DNA of 64,000 bases from Tricholoma matsutake (Eukaryota > Basidiomycota > Agaricomycetes > Agaricales > Tricholomataceae), in the NCBI GenBank assembly GCA_026075535.2, contig AP026539.1:3906001-3970000 (forward strand), given 5' to 3'. Numbering within the stretch: position 1 is the stretch's first letter; each line of letters opens with the position of its first letter. Shown one piece after another: positions 33,395 through 44,490 of this stretch. The notes below the pieces were generated by a model, which did no database searches, was not told the DNA's origin, and saw only the letters and a program-made list of their open reading frames with translations. Both the position numbers and the translations under genes were made by a program.

Positions 33395-35200
33395 TGGCCC
33401 TATCTAGCTTAACAAGTTAATTACCTGGACCTACCATGTCACAACACTTGGTTGGAGAAATACCTAAACAACCAGTACCACACAGGAAGAAAGGTGAGGG
33501 GACAAGTGGAAGAAAAGATCAATTGAATGTGGGGGAGGAACATATTGTGTTCCCAGTTGATGATGAATTGCATAATTTTGAGTCTTTCAATGCCTGTAAT
33601 GCTGATGGCAATGACAAGTGCTTGATATTTTATGATTGGTTAGTGGATTCAGCAACAACCTTGCATGCAACACATCAGTGAGAAGCCTTTACTGATTATG
33701 CACCTTTGGGGAATATTTCCATAACAGGTGTAGGAGGTCAAGAAGCAAAGATTGCAGGCCCCAGAACTGTTGAATTAATTTCAACATGCAAAGCTCAAAA
33801 CTACATTCTACATTTGGAGAATGTGCTATATGTGCCCAGAACATGAAATAATTTGATTTGTTGGGGTGATGGGACAATGCTGGAGGAAAATACACAGGTG
33901 GAGATGGACAAATCACTCTTATTATGAGAGATGGTAACCAAATAGCTCATGGCATCAAGATTGATAACCATTTATACCAGATGGAGATGGTCATTTGACA
34001 ATCACAGAATTCTAATAGTTGATGGGTCATGTGCTTATCAAACATTTGTCAGGAATGATGCACCTCCAAATTGGGAAACTTGGCACTAACATTTTGGACA
34101 TATTGGGTATACCGGACTTCAAAAATTATTGGACAGCAATTCAATGTTGATACCCAGTCACCAAAACCAGATTGCATAGTGTGTACTGAGGCAAAGCAAC
34201 ACATTGAGCCCTTTCCTAAGACTTCCAATTGAAACACTGAACCCAGAGAATTGATGCATATTGACTAGTGGGGAAAAGACATGATCAAATCTATTAATGG
34301 ACATCAATATTACCTGCTATTTGTGGACGACAGAAAAAGATAAATTACTGTGGAATGTTTGAAGGAAAAATCAGGAGTGGCACAAGGTGTAATCAATTAT
34401 TTGGCTCACCTGATAACTCAAAACTGAACACTGAAGGGAATACAAATTGATTGTGGAAAAGAATTTGTAAACAAGAGACTGGGAAATTGGTGCAAAGAAT
34501 GCAGTATAGAAATCTGTTTAACTGTGCCATACTCACCTTCACAGAATGGCATTGTAGAATGTATGAACTACACACTTGTTGAATTGTCACATGTTATGCT
34601 CACTGCCAATGACCTTCCTGAATTTCCCTGGGAGTATGCAGTTTTACATGTGGCTTATCTCAGAAACTGATCATATAATAAACACCTTTGGAAATTGACA
34701 CCTTACAAGGGCTGGCATAATAGAAAACCAAATGTGTCTACCTTATGCAAATTTGGGGCCCCCATTTGGGTTAGTGCTTGAAGGTCCAGTTCTTGGTTAT
34801 GTAACAGTCTTTTGGAATTTTGAGATGTAATCTGCTTGTTAAAGCCTTGCAAATTATCCTGGCATTTCAGGACTTTTTGTACACAATGTCAAGATAGGAC
34901 CAAAAATATTTTGTCATCATGCCTCAGTGGTTTTTGCAGAATTAAACATAGTAAACACAAATCAAATTTTCCAGGTCATACACTTTTCTCAAAACCTCAG
35001 AAAATGTATAGACTGGAAAAACTGTTTTATGTTTAATATGTTTAATTCTGTAAAAACCACTGAGGCATAATGTAAAACCTTTTCAATCACATCTTGACAT
35101 TGTGTACAACAAGTCCTAAAATGCCAGGATAAGTTGTAAGGCTTTAACAAGCAGATTACATCTCAAAATTCCAAAGGACTGTTACATAACCAAGGACTGG

Positions 35201-36111
35201 TAAGGCATGACTCGGGTATGGGTAACACCATGTGTTTCTGCTTATGGGTATGCTTGGGTATGGGTACGGGTTTGGATTTCCGTACCCACAGTGTTATGGG
35301 TATCATGGTACTGGTCCAACGGTCACATGTTTTATCAAATGACTTTGTTGATCAACATCAACAACAACAACAATGGCTCAACAACAACAACAACTGCTAC
35401 CAACATGCCCCCCTCATTCTAAATGCGAGTGGGGGGTGTTTTTTCTACTAGGCAACAATGACAACAACTGCTACCAACACACCCCCCTTGTTCTAAATGC
35501 GAGTGGGGGGTGTTTTTTCTACTAGGCAACAATGACATGCCCCCCTCATTCTAAATGTGAGTGGGGGGTGTTTGTTCTACTAGGCAACAATGACGACAAC
35601 TGCTGCCAACATGCCCCCCTTGTTCTAAATGCAAGTGGGGGGTGTTTTTTCTACTAGGCAATGATGACAATGGGTTCATTTCACTCAGGAGCACCACCAC
35701 ATCATGACTACCACCCCCTCTTGCTCACAAACGTGAGGTGGGGGTGGTTCTTGGTCTGTTTCTCTTGCAATGGCTGCCACATCATGACTACCACCCCCTC
35801 TCGCTTGCAAACACAAGGTGGGGGTGGTTCTTGGTCTGTTTCTCTCGCAATGGCCACCACATCATGACTACCACCCCCTTGCTCGCAATTGCGAGTTGGG
35901 GGTGGTTCCTCTTTGTATTTAGATATATTTAGAATTATAATAAAGTATTAATGTCATACTCATTGAAACCCATGGAGTACCCATGGGTTTCGACCAAACC
36001 CCCCCTGTACCCATGGTAGAACTGCACCTGTAACTGTAATGGGTATGGTGTTCATGGGTATGGGTATGGGTACATGAAATTATACCTGGGGGTTACCTGA
36101 GTCACGCCCTA
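35201..36111. mobile_element. 911-bp hAT-type MITE nested in the foldback element
   Basis: The left end TAAGGCATGACTCGGGTATG and the right end (GGTTACCTGAGTCACGCCCTA) are inverted copies. AGGACTGG at 35193-35200 and 36112-36119 is a perfect 8-bp target duplication. Subterminal GGGTATGGGTA-type repeats occur at both ends (about 35212-35310, 36037-36072). The core is two minisatellites. Removing the MITE and one AGGACTGG restores a continuous foldback arm. Confidence 0.9.
35405..35910. repeat. Two minisatellites of hairpin-forming C-tract/G-tract units
   Basis: Array A (35405-35669) is four units containing CCCCCCTCATTCTAAATGCG followed by AGTGGGGGGTG, then TTTTTTCTACTAGGCAACAATG. Array B (about 35694-35910) is three ~80-bp units with CTACCACCCCCT ... 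AGGTGGGGGTGGT and TTCTTGGTCTGTTTCTC. In each unit a C-run and G-run flank a short loop whose sequence varies between units. Confidence 0.85.
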
Positions 36112-38276
36112 AGGACTGGACCTTCAAGCACTAGTTTGGGTTCTAATACAAGGACAAAAAGAACAAAGAAAAATGCTACTGAAATCTAAGCGCTGAGCAT
36201 ATGTTGGATTCGATGATGGTGCTGGAGCAATTAAATATTATAATGTGGAAATGCAAAAGGTACTTACCTCTAGAAACTTCCAAAATATTAACCCACCAGA
36301 AACACCTTCACCTCCGGAGCAGATCACTATTACACCTGATGCACCACATGAGGGGGAGTCTGATGGTAGCATGCTGCTGCCTCAGGGTGTAACAGGTCCT
36401 GATGATATAGCTCCAGACCTTGAACCCAGGAAGTGCAAGCCTAAACAGCATGAGATAGAGAAGGATGTGGATATTAATGAACTGCAAAAGACATGTGGAA
36501 TTCATACCAATTATTGATACCTTCAAAATCCCTTTACAGGAAAGGAAGAAGATGAAGAAGAAACCTTCCTATTTGAACAAATATATGCAATAATTGCCAG
36601 AGATGAACTTACCAGCCTAAAGGACACCAAGAACTCCCAGAGTGGTCAGAATGGCAAATTGCCATGCAGGAAGAGTTGAATTTGCTGAAGGAGATGGACA
36701 CTTGGGAACTTGTGCAAAGACCTCCAAACACAGTCCCTATCTCCAACAAATGGGTCTTTATAAAGAAAAGGGGGATGAAATAAGGAAATGAGCATGATTG
36801 GTAGTAAAAGGATGTGCACAGCAGCTAGGTTACAATTATATGGAAACCTATTCACCTGTTGTTAGGATGGATATGTTGTGTGCAATTCTAGCCCGTGTAC
36901 CAATAAAGAAACTCCAACTACAACAGATGGATGTCAAGGGGGCTTACCTGAATGGCATTTTACAAGAAGAAAGTTATATGCAACAACCTGAGGGATGCGA
37001 GGATGAAATGGACCAAGTCTGTCAGCTGGTCAGGCTTAAAACAGGCTTAAAACAGGCCAGGAGAGAGTGGAATAAACAACTTGATGAAAAACTCAAGTCA
37101 CATGGCTACAAACACTTACTCACAGATTCTTGCATTTACATTAGATGGGATGGAGACAACATCTGAATTATAGCTATCTGGGTTGACAACTCACTTCTCA
37201 TTGCATCATTGGACACAATGATGGAACATATGAAGAATGTGTTATGCTCAGAATGGCAAGTTATGGATCTTGGGGAACCAAGCAAGATTGTCAGTATAGA
37301 AATAAATCATACCAGCAATTCCATGATCATTTCTAAACAGAAATATATTGAGAATATACTCCTCAAGGAGGGGATGGCTGATGCAAACTCTGTCAGTATA
37401 CCTATGGATCCAAATATTAAACTAGGACCAAATCTGGATCACAATGAACCCAACTGAAGTAATTCATATGCAAATTATTGGGAAGTCTACAGTTTATTGC
37501 CAACTCCACAAGGCTGGATATCTCATATGCTGTAAATAAATTGGCCACCTACACTGCTAACCCAGGTCTCCAACACCATGGTGCATTAAAGCAGATACTC
37601 AGGTACCTTGCAGGTATGAAAACTCTTGGGATAACTTACTGCACATCTCAGGATGTGACTGGAGAAAATAACCTCTTCTATGGGTATGCAGACACCACCT
37701 TTTTGAATGTGGACAACCACAAGTCCACAACAGGATATGTTTTCCTAACAGCAGGGGGAGCAGTGACTTGGAAATCAAAGAAACAAATGATCATAGCCTT
37801 GTCATCTACAGAGGCAGAGTATGTGGCTCTCTCAGGAGCTGGACACAAAGCAACATGGCTCAGAAATCTATATGGTGAACTCAGATTTATTCAAGAGGAT
37901 CTGACCATTATTTATGGTGACAATGAGGGGTCTGTAGTATTAACACACAACCCACAATTTCATCAATGATCAAAGCACATCACTCTTCGCCATCACTGGG
38001 TCAGGGACCTCATAAATGAAAAAGTTCTTGATATGCAGAACTGTTGAGATCCAGAGCAAATGGCAGATGTATTGACCAAAGCTCTACCAATACCAAAATT
38101 TACTCAACATAGAGAAGAGATGGGTGTCCAGTCAACATGCTAGTAACCCAGTAGCTTTCCTCATGTGTGGAAAGGTTTTCCCACAGGGTTTTTCCACCAC
38201 ACAGAGGTTTTGATGCACTTGGATGAATTAACTAACCATTCCCCTGTACTCGAACCCTGGTAGGCTTGAGGGGAAG

Positions 38277-38461
38277 TGTTGGGATATGGACAAGCCATGC
38301 ATGGTCTGAGAAAATAGTTCTATCAATAGTACATGCTATATATAGATCATAGTACACATCAATACTAGAATAGGAGTATACAAGATGTCTAACTCTCACT
38401 TTGACTCTAACTACACGCAGTAATAAGTCCCCCCCTTCCTTGTGCAATTATAAACCCAACA
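38277..38461 (+). repeat. Copia-2 3' LTR
   Basis: 185 bp, TGTTGGGATATGG to ATAAACCCAACA. Differs from the 5' LTR at more than ten positions, mainly transitions. Confidence 0.88.
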
Positions 38462-39290
38462 GCAACCTTACGTTGTCATTCTGGGTCCTTGAGTTTTGGA
38501 ATGCTGTCCATAAAGTCATCACTTCGAAAGCTCTCTGGAAGACAGCCAGCCATTCAATGGATACAATCAAAGGGGGAGATATGGGTGCTTGCCCATCTTG
38601 AGCAGCTACTATGGAAGGACACCTCAGAGCTATGAGGCAGGAGCAGTCAGTCAACAATATTTTGCCACTATGTTCAGAGAGATGGCTAGCTTCAAGACAT
38701 ATGGACTTATTTGGGCAAGTACTTGAGGATCAGTTATGTTCAGAAGGAGTTACTTCATCCATTATTATGGAAACATCTACCCTCAACAAGATCATTGCAA
38801 TATACAGATGTGAAGCAGAAACATATCTTCAAAATAAGCTGGCCTCTCATATTCAGAAACTTGGTGATACACTCACCAATGGGACACATACAAAGGTTGC
38901 AGCCAGCATCTCAGTCCATGTTGAGGGGGCCAGCACAGTATTGCCTACACATTCAGAGCTGGGCAATTACTGGGTAACAGTCATCCTCAATATTGAGACA
39001 TCATCAATCCTGCACAGTGACTCATATAAGCTCCCACTGCCAATTGAGCTTTGCAGTGTGCCACAGTGGTGATTAGCACATCACTGAGCCAAAGTATTCC
39101 AGTGGACTGACCTGCCAACCTTACTACAATCTGATCTCCTTTCTTGCCCAATATTCAGTGCTAATGCAATGGCACATGCTCTCCTCCCTACTGTATTTCC
39201 TCTTATGGCTGAGGACAGGTGTATTGAGGTGCAAATGAACTTATTGACATGGATCATAACATACTTTCAATGTTGGTAAGTGACAGACCA
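38462..39290 (+). pseudogene. Ulp1/C48-like cysteine protease domain of a DNA transposon
   Basis: Reads NLTLSFWVLEFWNAVHKVI, then (38611-39072) CSERWLASRHMDLFGQVL, AAETYL-like helices, LGNYWVTVILNIETSSILHS with DS, and after two in-frame TGAs FQWTDLPTLLQSDLLSCPIF, ANAMAHALLP and FPLMAED. This matches the recalled layout of transposon-borne Ulp1 domains: HWV...D...Q(x)D(x)xSC. The catalytic His position is Tyr (YWV; CAC->TAC). The Asp (HSDS), Gln (QSD) and Cys (LLSC) positions remain. SUMO-protease-like domains of this kind accompany several DNA transposon superfamilies. Stops make it non-functional here. It continues into BED/hAT sequence downstream. Confidence 0.65.
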
Positions 39291-40210
39291 TAATTGAGCA
39301 CAATAATGCAGACTTACAAGATAATACTGTTTGTACATCCAATGTTGCACCCACACCAGTACTTAAATTCCAGATGACCATCCCCAGCAAATCCAGTTTT
39401 CACCAGCTGTACAACAGAAAAGCTCAGCAAGCCCCTAAAGTTGCAACACAGACTATTCTTACTGTACTGGGTATTTGCACACCTGAAACCCTCCAACCAG
39501 ATTCTACATCATCAAAAGAATGATCAACCACACTTACCCTGCATCTACCACCTGTAAAGCAGGGGAAAACCTCTCATGCACCAGGTCCACTGTCAAAGCA
39601 AACTGACATATATAAATCTGAGACTAGTGATACTGATCAGAGTGCTACTCCAAATCAGAAGAGCAATTTTGAAGGTTACCATTTGATCAACATTGCCCCA
39701 ATAAAACCAAAACAGCGGTCAGTCCCTGGACATCCAAAGAAAGCTCCACTTGACATATTCCTCTGACCATGTTTCCAGCAATCTGAACCAGGAAAGCAGA
39801 TTCACTGCAATGTTGGGGATGGGTGCAGTGTTACTTTTACAAATTGAAATCTCCAACATACCTTAAGGCATGCTCACACATGCTGCAAACTACCTCAGAA
39901 CCTTTGAATGCAGGCTAAAGAGTTGGCCACCAAGAAATCACTATCAAAGAGAGTCTTAGATTCCAGAGCTGAAGAGAGCAGTGATGATGAGAAGCAACCA
40001 GGAGGACAAAGGTCAGGTGGCTGTGAAGAAGACAACAAAGGATGGGAGAACTGTACTGACAGCTAAGTGGTTTTCAGAGGCACAAACACTGGGAAGGGTT
40101 GAATGTCATAAGAGGCTGGACTTTGCTATATTGCTGTTGATATGCAGTGCCAGCTTGCCTACACATCCTGTATCATGGCCTAAGTGGCAGAGAGTGTTTA
40201 TGGTTGCTGA
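39291..40210 (+). pseudogene. hAT transposase: linker and BED-like zinc finger
   Basis: After a low-complexity linker the frame reads YHLINIAPIKPKQRSVPGHP, KKAPLDIFL, a candidate BED-type finger (HCNVGDGCSVTFTN ... LQHTLRHAHTCC, about 39806-39892), then LDSRAEESSDDE and ASLPTHPVSWPKWQRVFMVA. Gypsy-1 interrupts the gene at GCT GA|. The frame resumes on the far side as DPIYMPATWEKLE. Several stops and frame changes are present. Confidence 0.7.
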
Positions 40211-40576
40211 TATAAGGGCAACCTAAGCCTCTAGCAAAGGGAAATCCGAAGAGAAAACTCTAAGGATCCCCTTGCTGATGCCCAGTATATGTGAAGACGA
40301 CAAAAATCAAATATAACCTAAAAATAGAAAAAGGCGGAGATAGGCGGATCAAGGCCGCCGAATGACATCATACCAAGGGGTATGTGTCGGAAGGGGTACT
40401 CCGCCTCTAAATATAAAAGTGTCAACATATACAAACATGATAGCAAGGGAAAATTAGTAATAAAATCCGGAAAAATCATAGAAAATGAAGAATAGAAGGA
40501 AATGAGGTGGGGAAAAATATGGGACGAACATAAAAAATAGGAAAAACACACAGGGCACCCCCTTAGTCCCCTTACA
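40211..40576 (-). repeat. Gypsy-1 3' LTR
   Basis: 366 bp, TGTAAGGGGACTA...GCCCTTATA on the element strand (TG...TA ends). No difference from the 5' LTR was seen. Confidence 0.96.
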
Positions 40577-40587
40577 TCACCCCCTCT

Positions 40588-43500
40588 CTAAGATGCATCG
40601 CCCCGATGCATTCGAAATCGTATACGACCAAAGTCCGTGACTTGAATGCGACGCGGTGCAGCAGTGTGCCGTCGGTGGAATTCCTTGATTAACCGAGGGG
40701 CATTTACGTCAGACTCTTCGACCCATGAGTTCTCCTCATACCCATAACCCTTCCAATGTACCAAATACTGGAGTTTTCCTCGACGCAAACGGCTGTCCAA
40801 GATTGACTCGACTTCATATTGGGGTTCTCCCTCGATCACTGTAGGTGGTGGTGGTGGGTGTGAATGGCGTCCCGGGAACGGATCTGGGGGAGCTGGAAGC
40901 AATTTGACGACATGGAAGACGGGATGGAGTCTGGACATGGAGGCTGGGAGGCGTAGACGATAGGCATGTGTTCCAACGCACTTGACAATGGGGAAAGGTC
41001 CCAAGAAGCGATGAGCGAGTTTCTTGGATGGACGTGTAGTGGAGATGTCACTGGAGTCAAGATAAACTCGATCACCAACCTTGTACTGAGGGGTTGGGGA
41101 GTGGCGCTGGTTGTAAAATCGCGCCATGTCGTCCTTCGCCTTTGCTAAGGCTGCCCTTGCCTCCTCCAAGCTATCCCTCATGCGTTCTGTGAACTCATTC
41201 ACTGTCTCGATGTGTGAGGGAGTTTGGCGAGGTTCAAATCCCATGCGTGGATGTCGTCCAGTGTCTAAGAGGAAAGGGGTCTGTTGAGTGGAAGCATGGA
41301 CATGGTTGTTGTATCCGAACTCGGCCAAAGGAAGGAGATCATCCCAATCGTCCTGGCGTTCATTGACAAAGAGGCGGATGTACTGCTCCAGTTCCTGGTT
41401 GACTCGCTCCGTCTGGCCATCAGTTTGTGGGTGATAAGCAGTTGAAGCGAGGAGTTTGATCCCCAGGAGTCGGTACAGCTCACGAGTGAACTCTGCCATG
41501 AACTGAGGGCCACGATCCGAGAGGAAGGCACCAGGAAGTCCATGTAACTTCCACACGTGGTGGAGGTAGAGTCGAGCGGCACCTAGGGCACTGACAGTGG
41601 TGTGAGTGGGAATGAAGTGAGCGCGTTTTCCCACTGAGTCAACTGTGCACATCACCGCATCAAACCCGTTTGACTCTGGCAATTCCACCACAAAGTCGAC
41701 GCTGACGACATCCCAACGACTCTCTGGAACAGGAAGAGGGTGTAGCTCACCAATAGGCTTGCGACGAGGGACCTTGGTGCGTAAGCAAAGGTCACAAGTG
41801 CGACAATACTGACCAATGAGCCGTGACATTTGTGGCCACCAATAGTTCCGTGAGGTGAGCTCCAAGGTCTTCCAGCGTCCGGGGTGGCCAGCAATCTGTG
41901 AGTCATGGTGTTGGGATATGATGCGCCGGCGAAGGTCTGGGTCATTGGGAACATAGATGCGATCCCTGAAATACAACAAGTCCTCCTTTTCAGCCCACTC
42001 TGCCGCACGTAAGGAAAGGGTCGATCCCTTCCTCAGTTCTTTAACAGCTCGGGCGACAACATCCTCATGTAAACCGCTACGGTTTGCACGACGAATGTCA
42101 CGTAGAATGTCCCGCTCCTCGCCCTGGGGTACGATGCCTTCCAGTGCCCGAATGGTGAACAGGTCTGGCTGCAACAGCACAATGTTTTGGTTGTCACCGC
42201 TGCCATCCCCATGGTCTGCACGTCGGGATAGGGCATCGGTCTTCCCCATGCTGCGACCCGGACGGTGGTGCAAGGAGAAGTCGAATCTAGATAGATACAG
42301 GGACCAACGAGCTTGACGACGGTTCAATTTCTTGGCCGTCATGAAGTACTCGAGGTTCTTGTGATCCGTCCAAATTTCCACCTTGTGTTGGGCACCCTCG
42401 AGGAAGTGTCGCCACTCCTCAAGCGCACGCATTATCGCCAACATCTCCTTGTCATGGATCTCGTAGTTTCTCTCTACAGCACTAAGGCTTTTGGAGTAGA
42501 ACGCAACAGGATGCCACTTCTGGTCCTCCGGAGACTGCTGAGACAACACAGCGCCCGTCGCAAAGTCAGAACTGTCGGCTTCTACACGAAAAGGACGCGA
42601 ATCGTCAGCAAAGGTAAGGATCGGAGCGGAAGTGACCATCTCCTTAAGCTTTTCGAACGCCTCCTGTTGTGCATTATCCCACCTCCATGCCTCCTTTCCT
42701 GTCAAGTCGAACAGCGGTCGTGCATGATGTGAGAAATCCTTGATAAAACGCCGATAAAAATTGATGAAGCCCAGGAAAGACTGCACCTCCTTCTTGTTCG
42801 TGGGCGTAGGCCAAGCTGTGACCCCATTTACCTTGATAGGATCCATCTCCACTTGACCCTCCGAGATAATCAGGCCGAGGTACTCGATCTTGGTCCTTTC
42901 GAACTCGCATTTGTCCTGACGAAGGTAGAGTTTGTACCGTCGAAGTCGCTCTAGGACGAGGCGCGTGATGCGACGGTGCTCTTCAACCGTGCGAGTGAAG
43001 ATGAGGATGTCGTCGAGATAGATGCAGACAACGCCTTCGAGGATGAGGTCATGGAAGATGTCGTTCATCATGGTCTGAAAGGTGGCAGGGCTATTAGTAA
43101 GGCCAAAGAACATGACAAGCGGTTCAAAAAGACCACGGTTGGTACGAAAGGCTGCCTTCCACTCATCTCCCTCCTTTATCCTCACATTATTATAGCCCCA
43201 ACGGACATCGAGCTTGGTGAAGTATCGGGCTCCACGGAGCTGGTTTACGAGTTCGGAGATGAGGGGTAGTGGGTAGCGATTTTTGACCGTGATGTTGTTG
43301 AGTCTTCTGTAGTCTTGAACTGGTCGAAGTGAGCCATCCTTCTTCTTGACAAAGAAAAAGGGAGAGGCCATGGGTGACTTCGATGGTCGAATACGTCCAG
43401 AGGCCAGGTGCTCGTCGATGAACTGGTCAAGCTGCCGTTGTTCCTCCGGAGAGAGAGGATAGACCTTGCAGGATGAAGGGGTTGCGCCGGGGGTGAGTTC

Positions 43501-44490
43501 GATCGCGTGATCCCATGGCTTACGCGCAGGAAGAGAGTCGAATGACTCCTTGGAGAACACGTCTTCAAACTCATGGAGATGAGGGAGTAAGGAGTTAGTA
43601 GAGGATTTAGCAGCGTTGTTTTTGTGGAAGGCCTCGGCGAGGCGTTGGGATATGTTCGATGTGGCACACACCTCATGCGACGAGCGAATCGCAGTGTAGA
43701 AGATCCGATCACCCTCCTCCACTTCCTCTGGGTCCTCATCATCATCATCCGAGTCCGGTATTAGATCAGGAACCCCTTCCAATTCCACTTCAGGTATAGG
43801 CAGGGGTCCAGCACGACACTTCTGAGTTCGTCGTATTGCCGCCTTCTGTCCACGACGTTCTTGCCTGGCTTCTGTGAAACACGTCCGACAGCGGGATGGA
43901 CATCGGCTCATGGTAACCTCCCCGGTGCGCCAGTCGACCTCTGGGTTATGGTCTCGAAGCCATGGATATCCCAAAATCGCCTTTTGCTTTCCTAATTGAG
44001 TGACAGCAAAAAGGGCACGCTCACTATGATCTTTGTAACGGAGAACCAGGTCTGCAACCTCTCGGATGGCACCAGCTTCATTTGGGGATCCATCCACGTT
44101 ATATACAGGTATCGGACGTGAGAGTGAGCGAGTATTTAGACGATGTTGTTGTACCAGATGGGAATCGATGAAGAGACCAGTCGCACCAGAGTCCAGGAGC
44201 GCAGAAACACCGAGTATCTGTCCAGTGTCGGTCGTCTGCAGTTCGATGGCTAGGTTTAAGGAATGTGCAGAGGGAGTGGATGCCACAATATACTTGCGTG
44301 GTAGTTTACGCTCCCATGATTTAATTTTGGGACGTGGAGTAGAAGGAGAGATGGGGAGAGCAGGTACGTCTTTAGCCAACTTCGAAGGGTCAGAGAGGGG
44401 AGCAGTCACAGAAATGGATTCATTCTCCAGGGATTCAACTGACAAGACTTCAAAGCGGTTATGGACAGGCAGTGAGGGCGTACGATTCAC
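40588..44490 (-). CDS. Gypsy-1 Pol: protease, RT, RNase H, integrase, chromodomain
   Basis: 1,300 codons without a stop. Protease: LLDSGATGLFI (D100). [18 protein letters not shown] and the active site YLDD at 491-494. RNase H: EADSSDFATGAVL and IWTDHKNLEYF (~636-716). Integrase: an HHCC-type region around 855-905 (HPGRWKTLEL...CRTCDLC), then D932, D992 and E1028 (SVDF, SDRGPQF, DGQTERVNQELEQY), the DD35E spacing, followed by a GPF-type module (HRFLGPFPIVK). The C-terminus carries a chromodomain (YEVESILDSRLRRGKLQYLV, HWKGYGYEENSW), marking a chromovirus that probably targets marked chromatin. The first codon is GTG at 44490, overlapping the gag TGA in the -1 frame; a -1 frameshift is more likely than independent initiation. 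Confidence 0.96.
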   Translation of the reverse strand: MNRTPSLPVHNRFEVLSVESLENESISVTAPLSDPSKLAKDVPALPISPSTPRPKIKSWERKLPRKYIVASTPSAHSLNLAIELQTTDTGQILGVSALLDSGATGLFIDSHLVQQHRLNTRSLSRPIPVYNVDGSPNEAGAIREVADLVLRYKDHSERALFAVTQLGKQKAILGYPWLRDHNPEVDWRTGEVTMSRCPSRCRTCFTEARQERRGQKAAIRRTQKCRAGPLPIPEVELEGVPDLIPDSDDDDEDPEEVEEGDRIFYTAIRSSHEVCATSNISQRLAEAFHKNNAAKSSTNSLLPHLHEFEDVFSKESFDSLPARKPWDHAIELTPGATPSSCKVYPLSPEEQRQLDQFIDEHLASGRIRPSKSPMASPFFFVKKKDGSLRPVQDYRRLNNITVKNRYPLPLISELVNQLRGARYFTKLDVRWGYNNVRIKEGDEWKAAFRTNRGLFEPLVMFFGLTNSPATFQTMMNDIFHDLILEGVVCIYLDDILIFTRTVEEHRRITRLVLERLRRYKLYLRQDKCEFERTKIEYLGLIISEGQVEMDPIKVNGVTAWPTPTNKKEVQSFLGFINFYRRFIKDFSHHARPLFDLTGKEAWRWDNAQQEAFEKLKEMVTSAPILTFADDSRPFRVEADSSDFATGAVLSQQSPEDQKWHPVAFYSKSLSAVERNYEIHDKEMLAIMRALEEWRHFLEGAQHKVEIWTDHKNLEYFMTAKKLNRRQARWSLYLSRFDFSLHHRPGRSMGKTDALSRRADHGDGSGDNQNIVLLQPDLFTIRALEGIVPQGEERDILRDIRRANRSGLHEDVVARAVKELRKGSTLSLRAAEWAEKEDLLYFRDRIYVPNDPDLRRRIISQHHDSQIAGHPGRWKTLELTSRNYWWPQMSRLIGQYCRTCDLCLRTKVPRRKPIGELHPLPVPESRWDVVSVDFVVELPESNGFDAVMCTVDSVGKRAHFIPTHTTVSALGAARLYLHHVWKLHGLPGAFLSDRGPQFMAEFTRELYRLLGIKLLASTAYHPQTDGQTERVNQELEQYIRLFVNERQDDWDDLLPLAEFGYNNHVHASTQQTPFLLDTGRHPRMGFEPRQTPSHIETVNEFTERMRDSLEEARAALAKAKDDMARFYNQRHSPTPQYKVGDRVYLDSSDISTTRPSKKLAHRFLGPFPIVKCVGTHAYRLRLPASMSRLHPVFHVVKLLPAPPDPFPGRHSHPPPPPTVIEGEPQYEVESILDSRLRRGKLQYLVHWKGYGYEENSWVEESDVNAPRLIKEFHRRHTAAPRRIQVTDFGRIRFRMHRGDAS

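Larger units (their letters stand above)
34773..36134. mobile_element. Foldback (long-TIR) element inserted in Copia-2
   Basis: Two arms of ~200 bp are inverted copies: 34773-34990 (AGTGCTTGAAGGTCCAG, then TTGGTTATGTAACAGTC...) against 35030-35200, continued at 36120-36134 after a nested MITE. The 8-bp TTTGGGTT at 34765-34772 and 36135-36142 is a hAT-size target duplication. Without the MITE it is about 443 bp, almost all inverted repeat. No coding capacity. Confidence 0.85.
33436..38130 (+). pseudogene. Copia-2 gag/pol remnants
   Basis: Many stops and frameshifts. A protease-like segment (DWLVDSATTLHATH; motif DSA in place of DSG) is near 33640. Integrase traces are around 34080-34640. After the foldback insertion the frame gives EETFLFEQIYAIIARDELTS and WELVQRPPNTVPISNKWVF. 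RT lies at 36798-37166 (YNYMETYSPVVRMD, QMDVKGAYLNGIL), with the region around the VDNSLL active-site equivalent after a stop. RNase H lies at 37478-37969 (SSTEAEYVALS, GDNEGS). The order INT-RT-RH is Copia. Most of gag is absent or unrecognisable. Confidence 0.85.
33198..38461 (+). mobile_element. Copia-2: old, degenerate LTR retrotransposon with nested insertions
   Basis: A 5.26-kb element with 185-bp LTRs at 33198-33382 and 38277-38461. It has a tRNA-iMet-type primer site at 33383-33394 and a purine tract GAGGGGAAG before the 3' LTR. The flanks GCATG and GCAAC match at 3 of 5 bases, so the target duplication is eroded. LTRs differ at many sites. A 1.36-kb foldback element sits between integrase and RT. 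The element lies inside a Ulp1-like coding frame of an older DNA transposon. Confidence 0.88.

Noticed and set aside
33193..38466. GCATG/GCAAC as a true target duplication of Copia-2
   Set aside because: Only 3 of 5 bases agree. It may be an eroded duplication but cannot be claimed.
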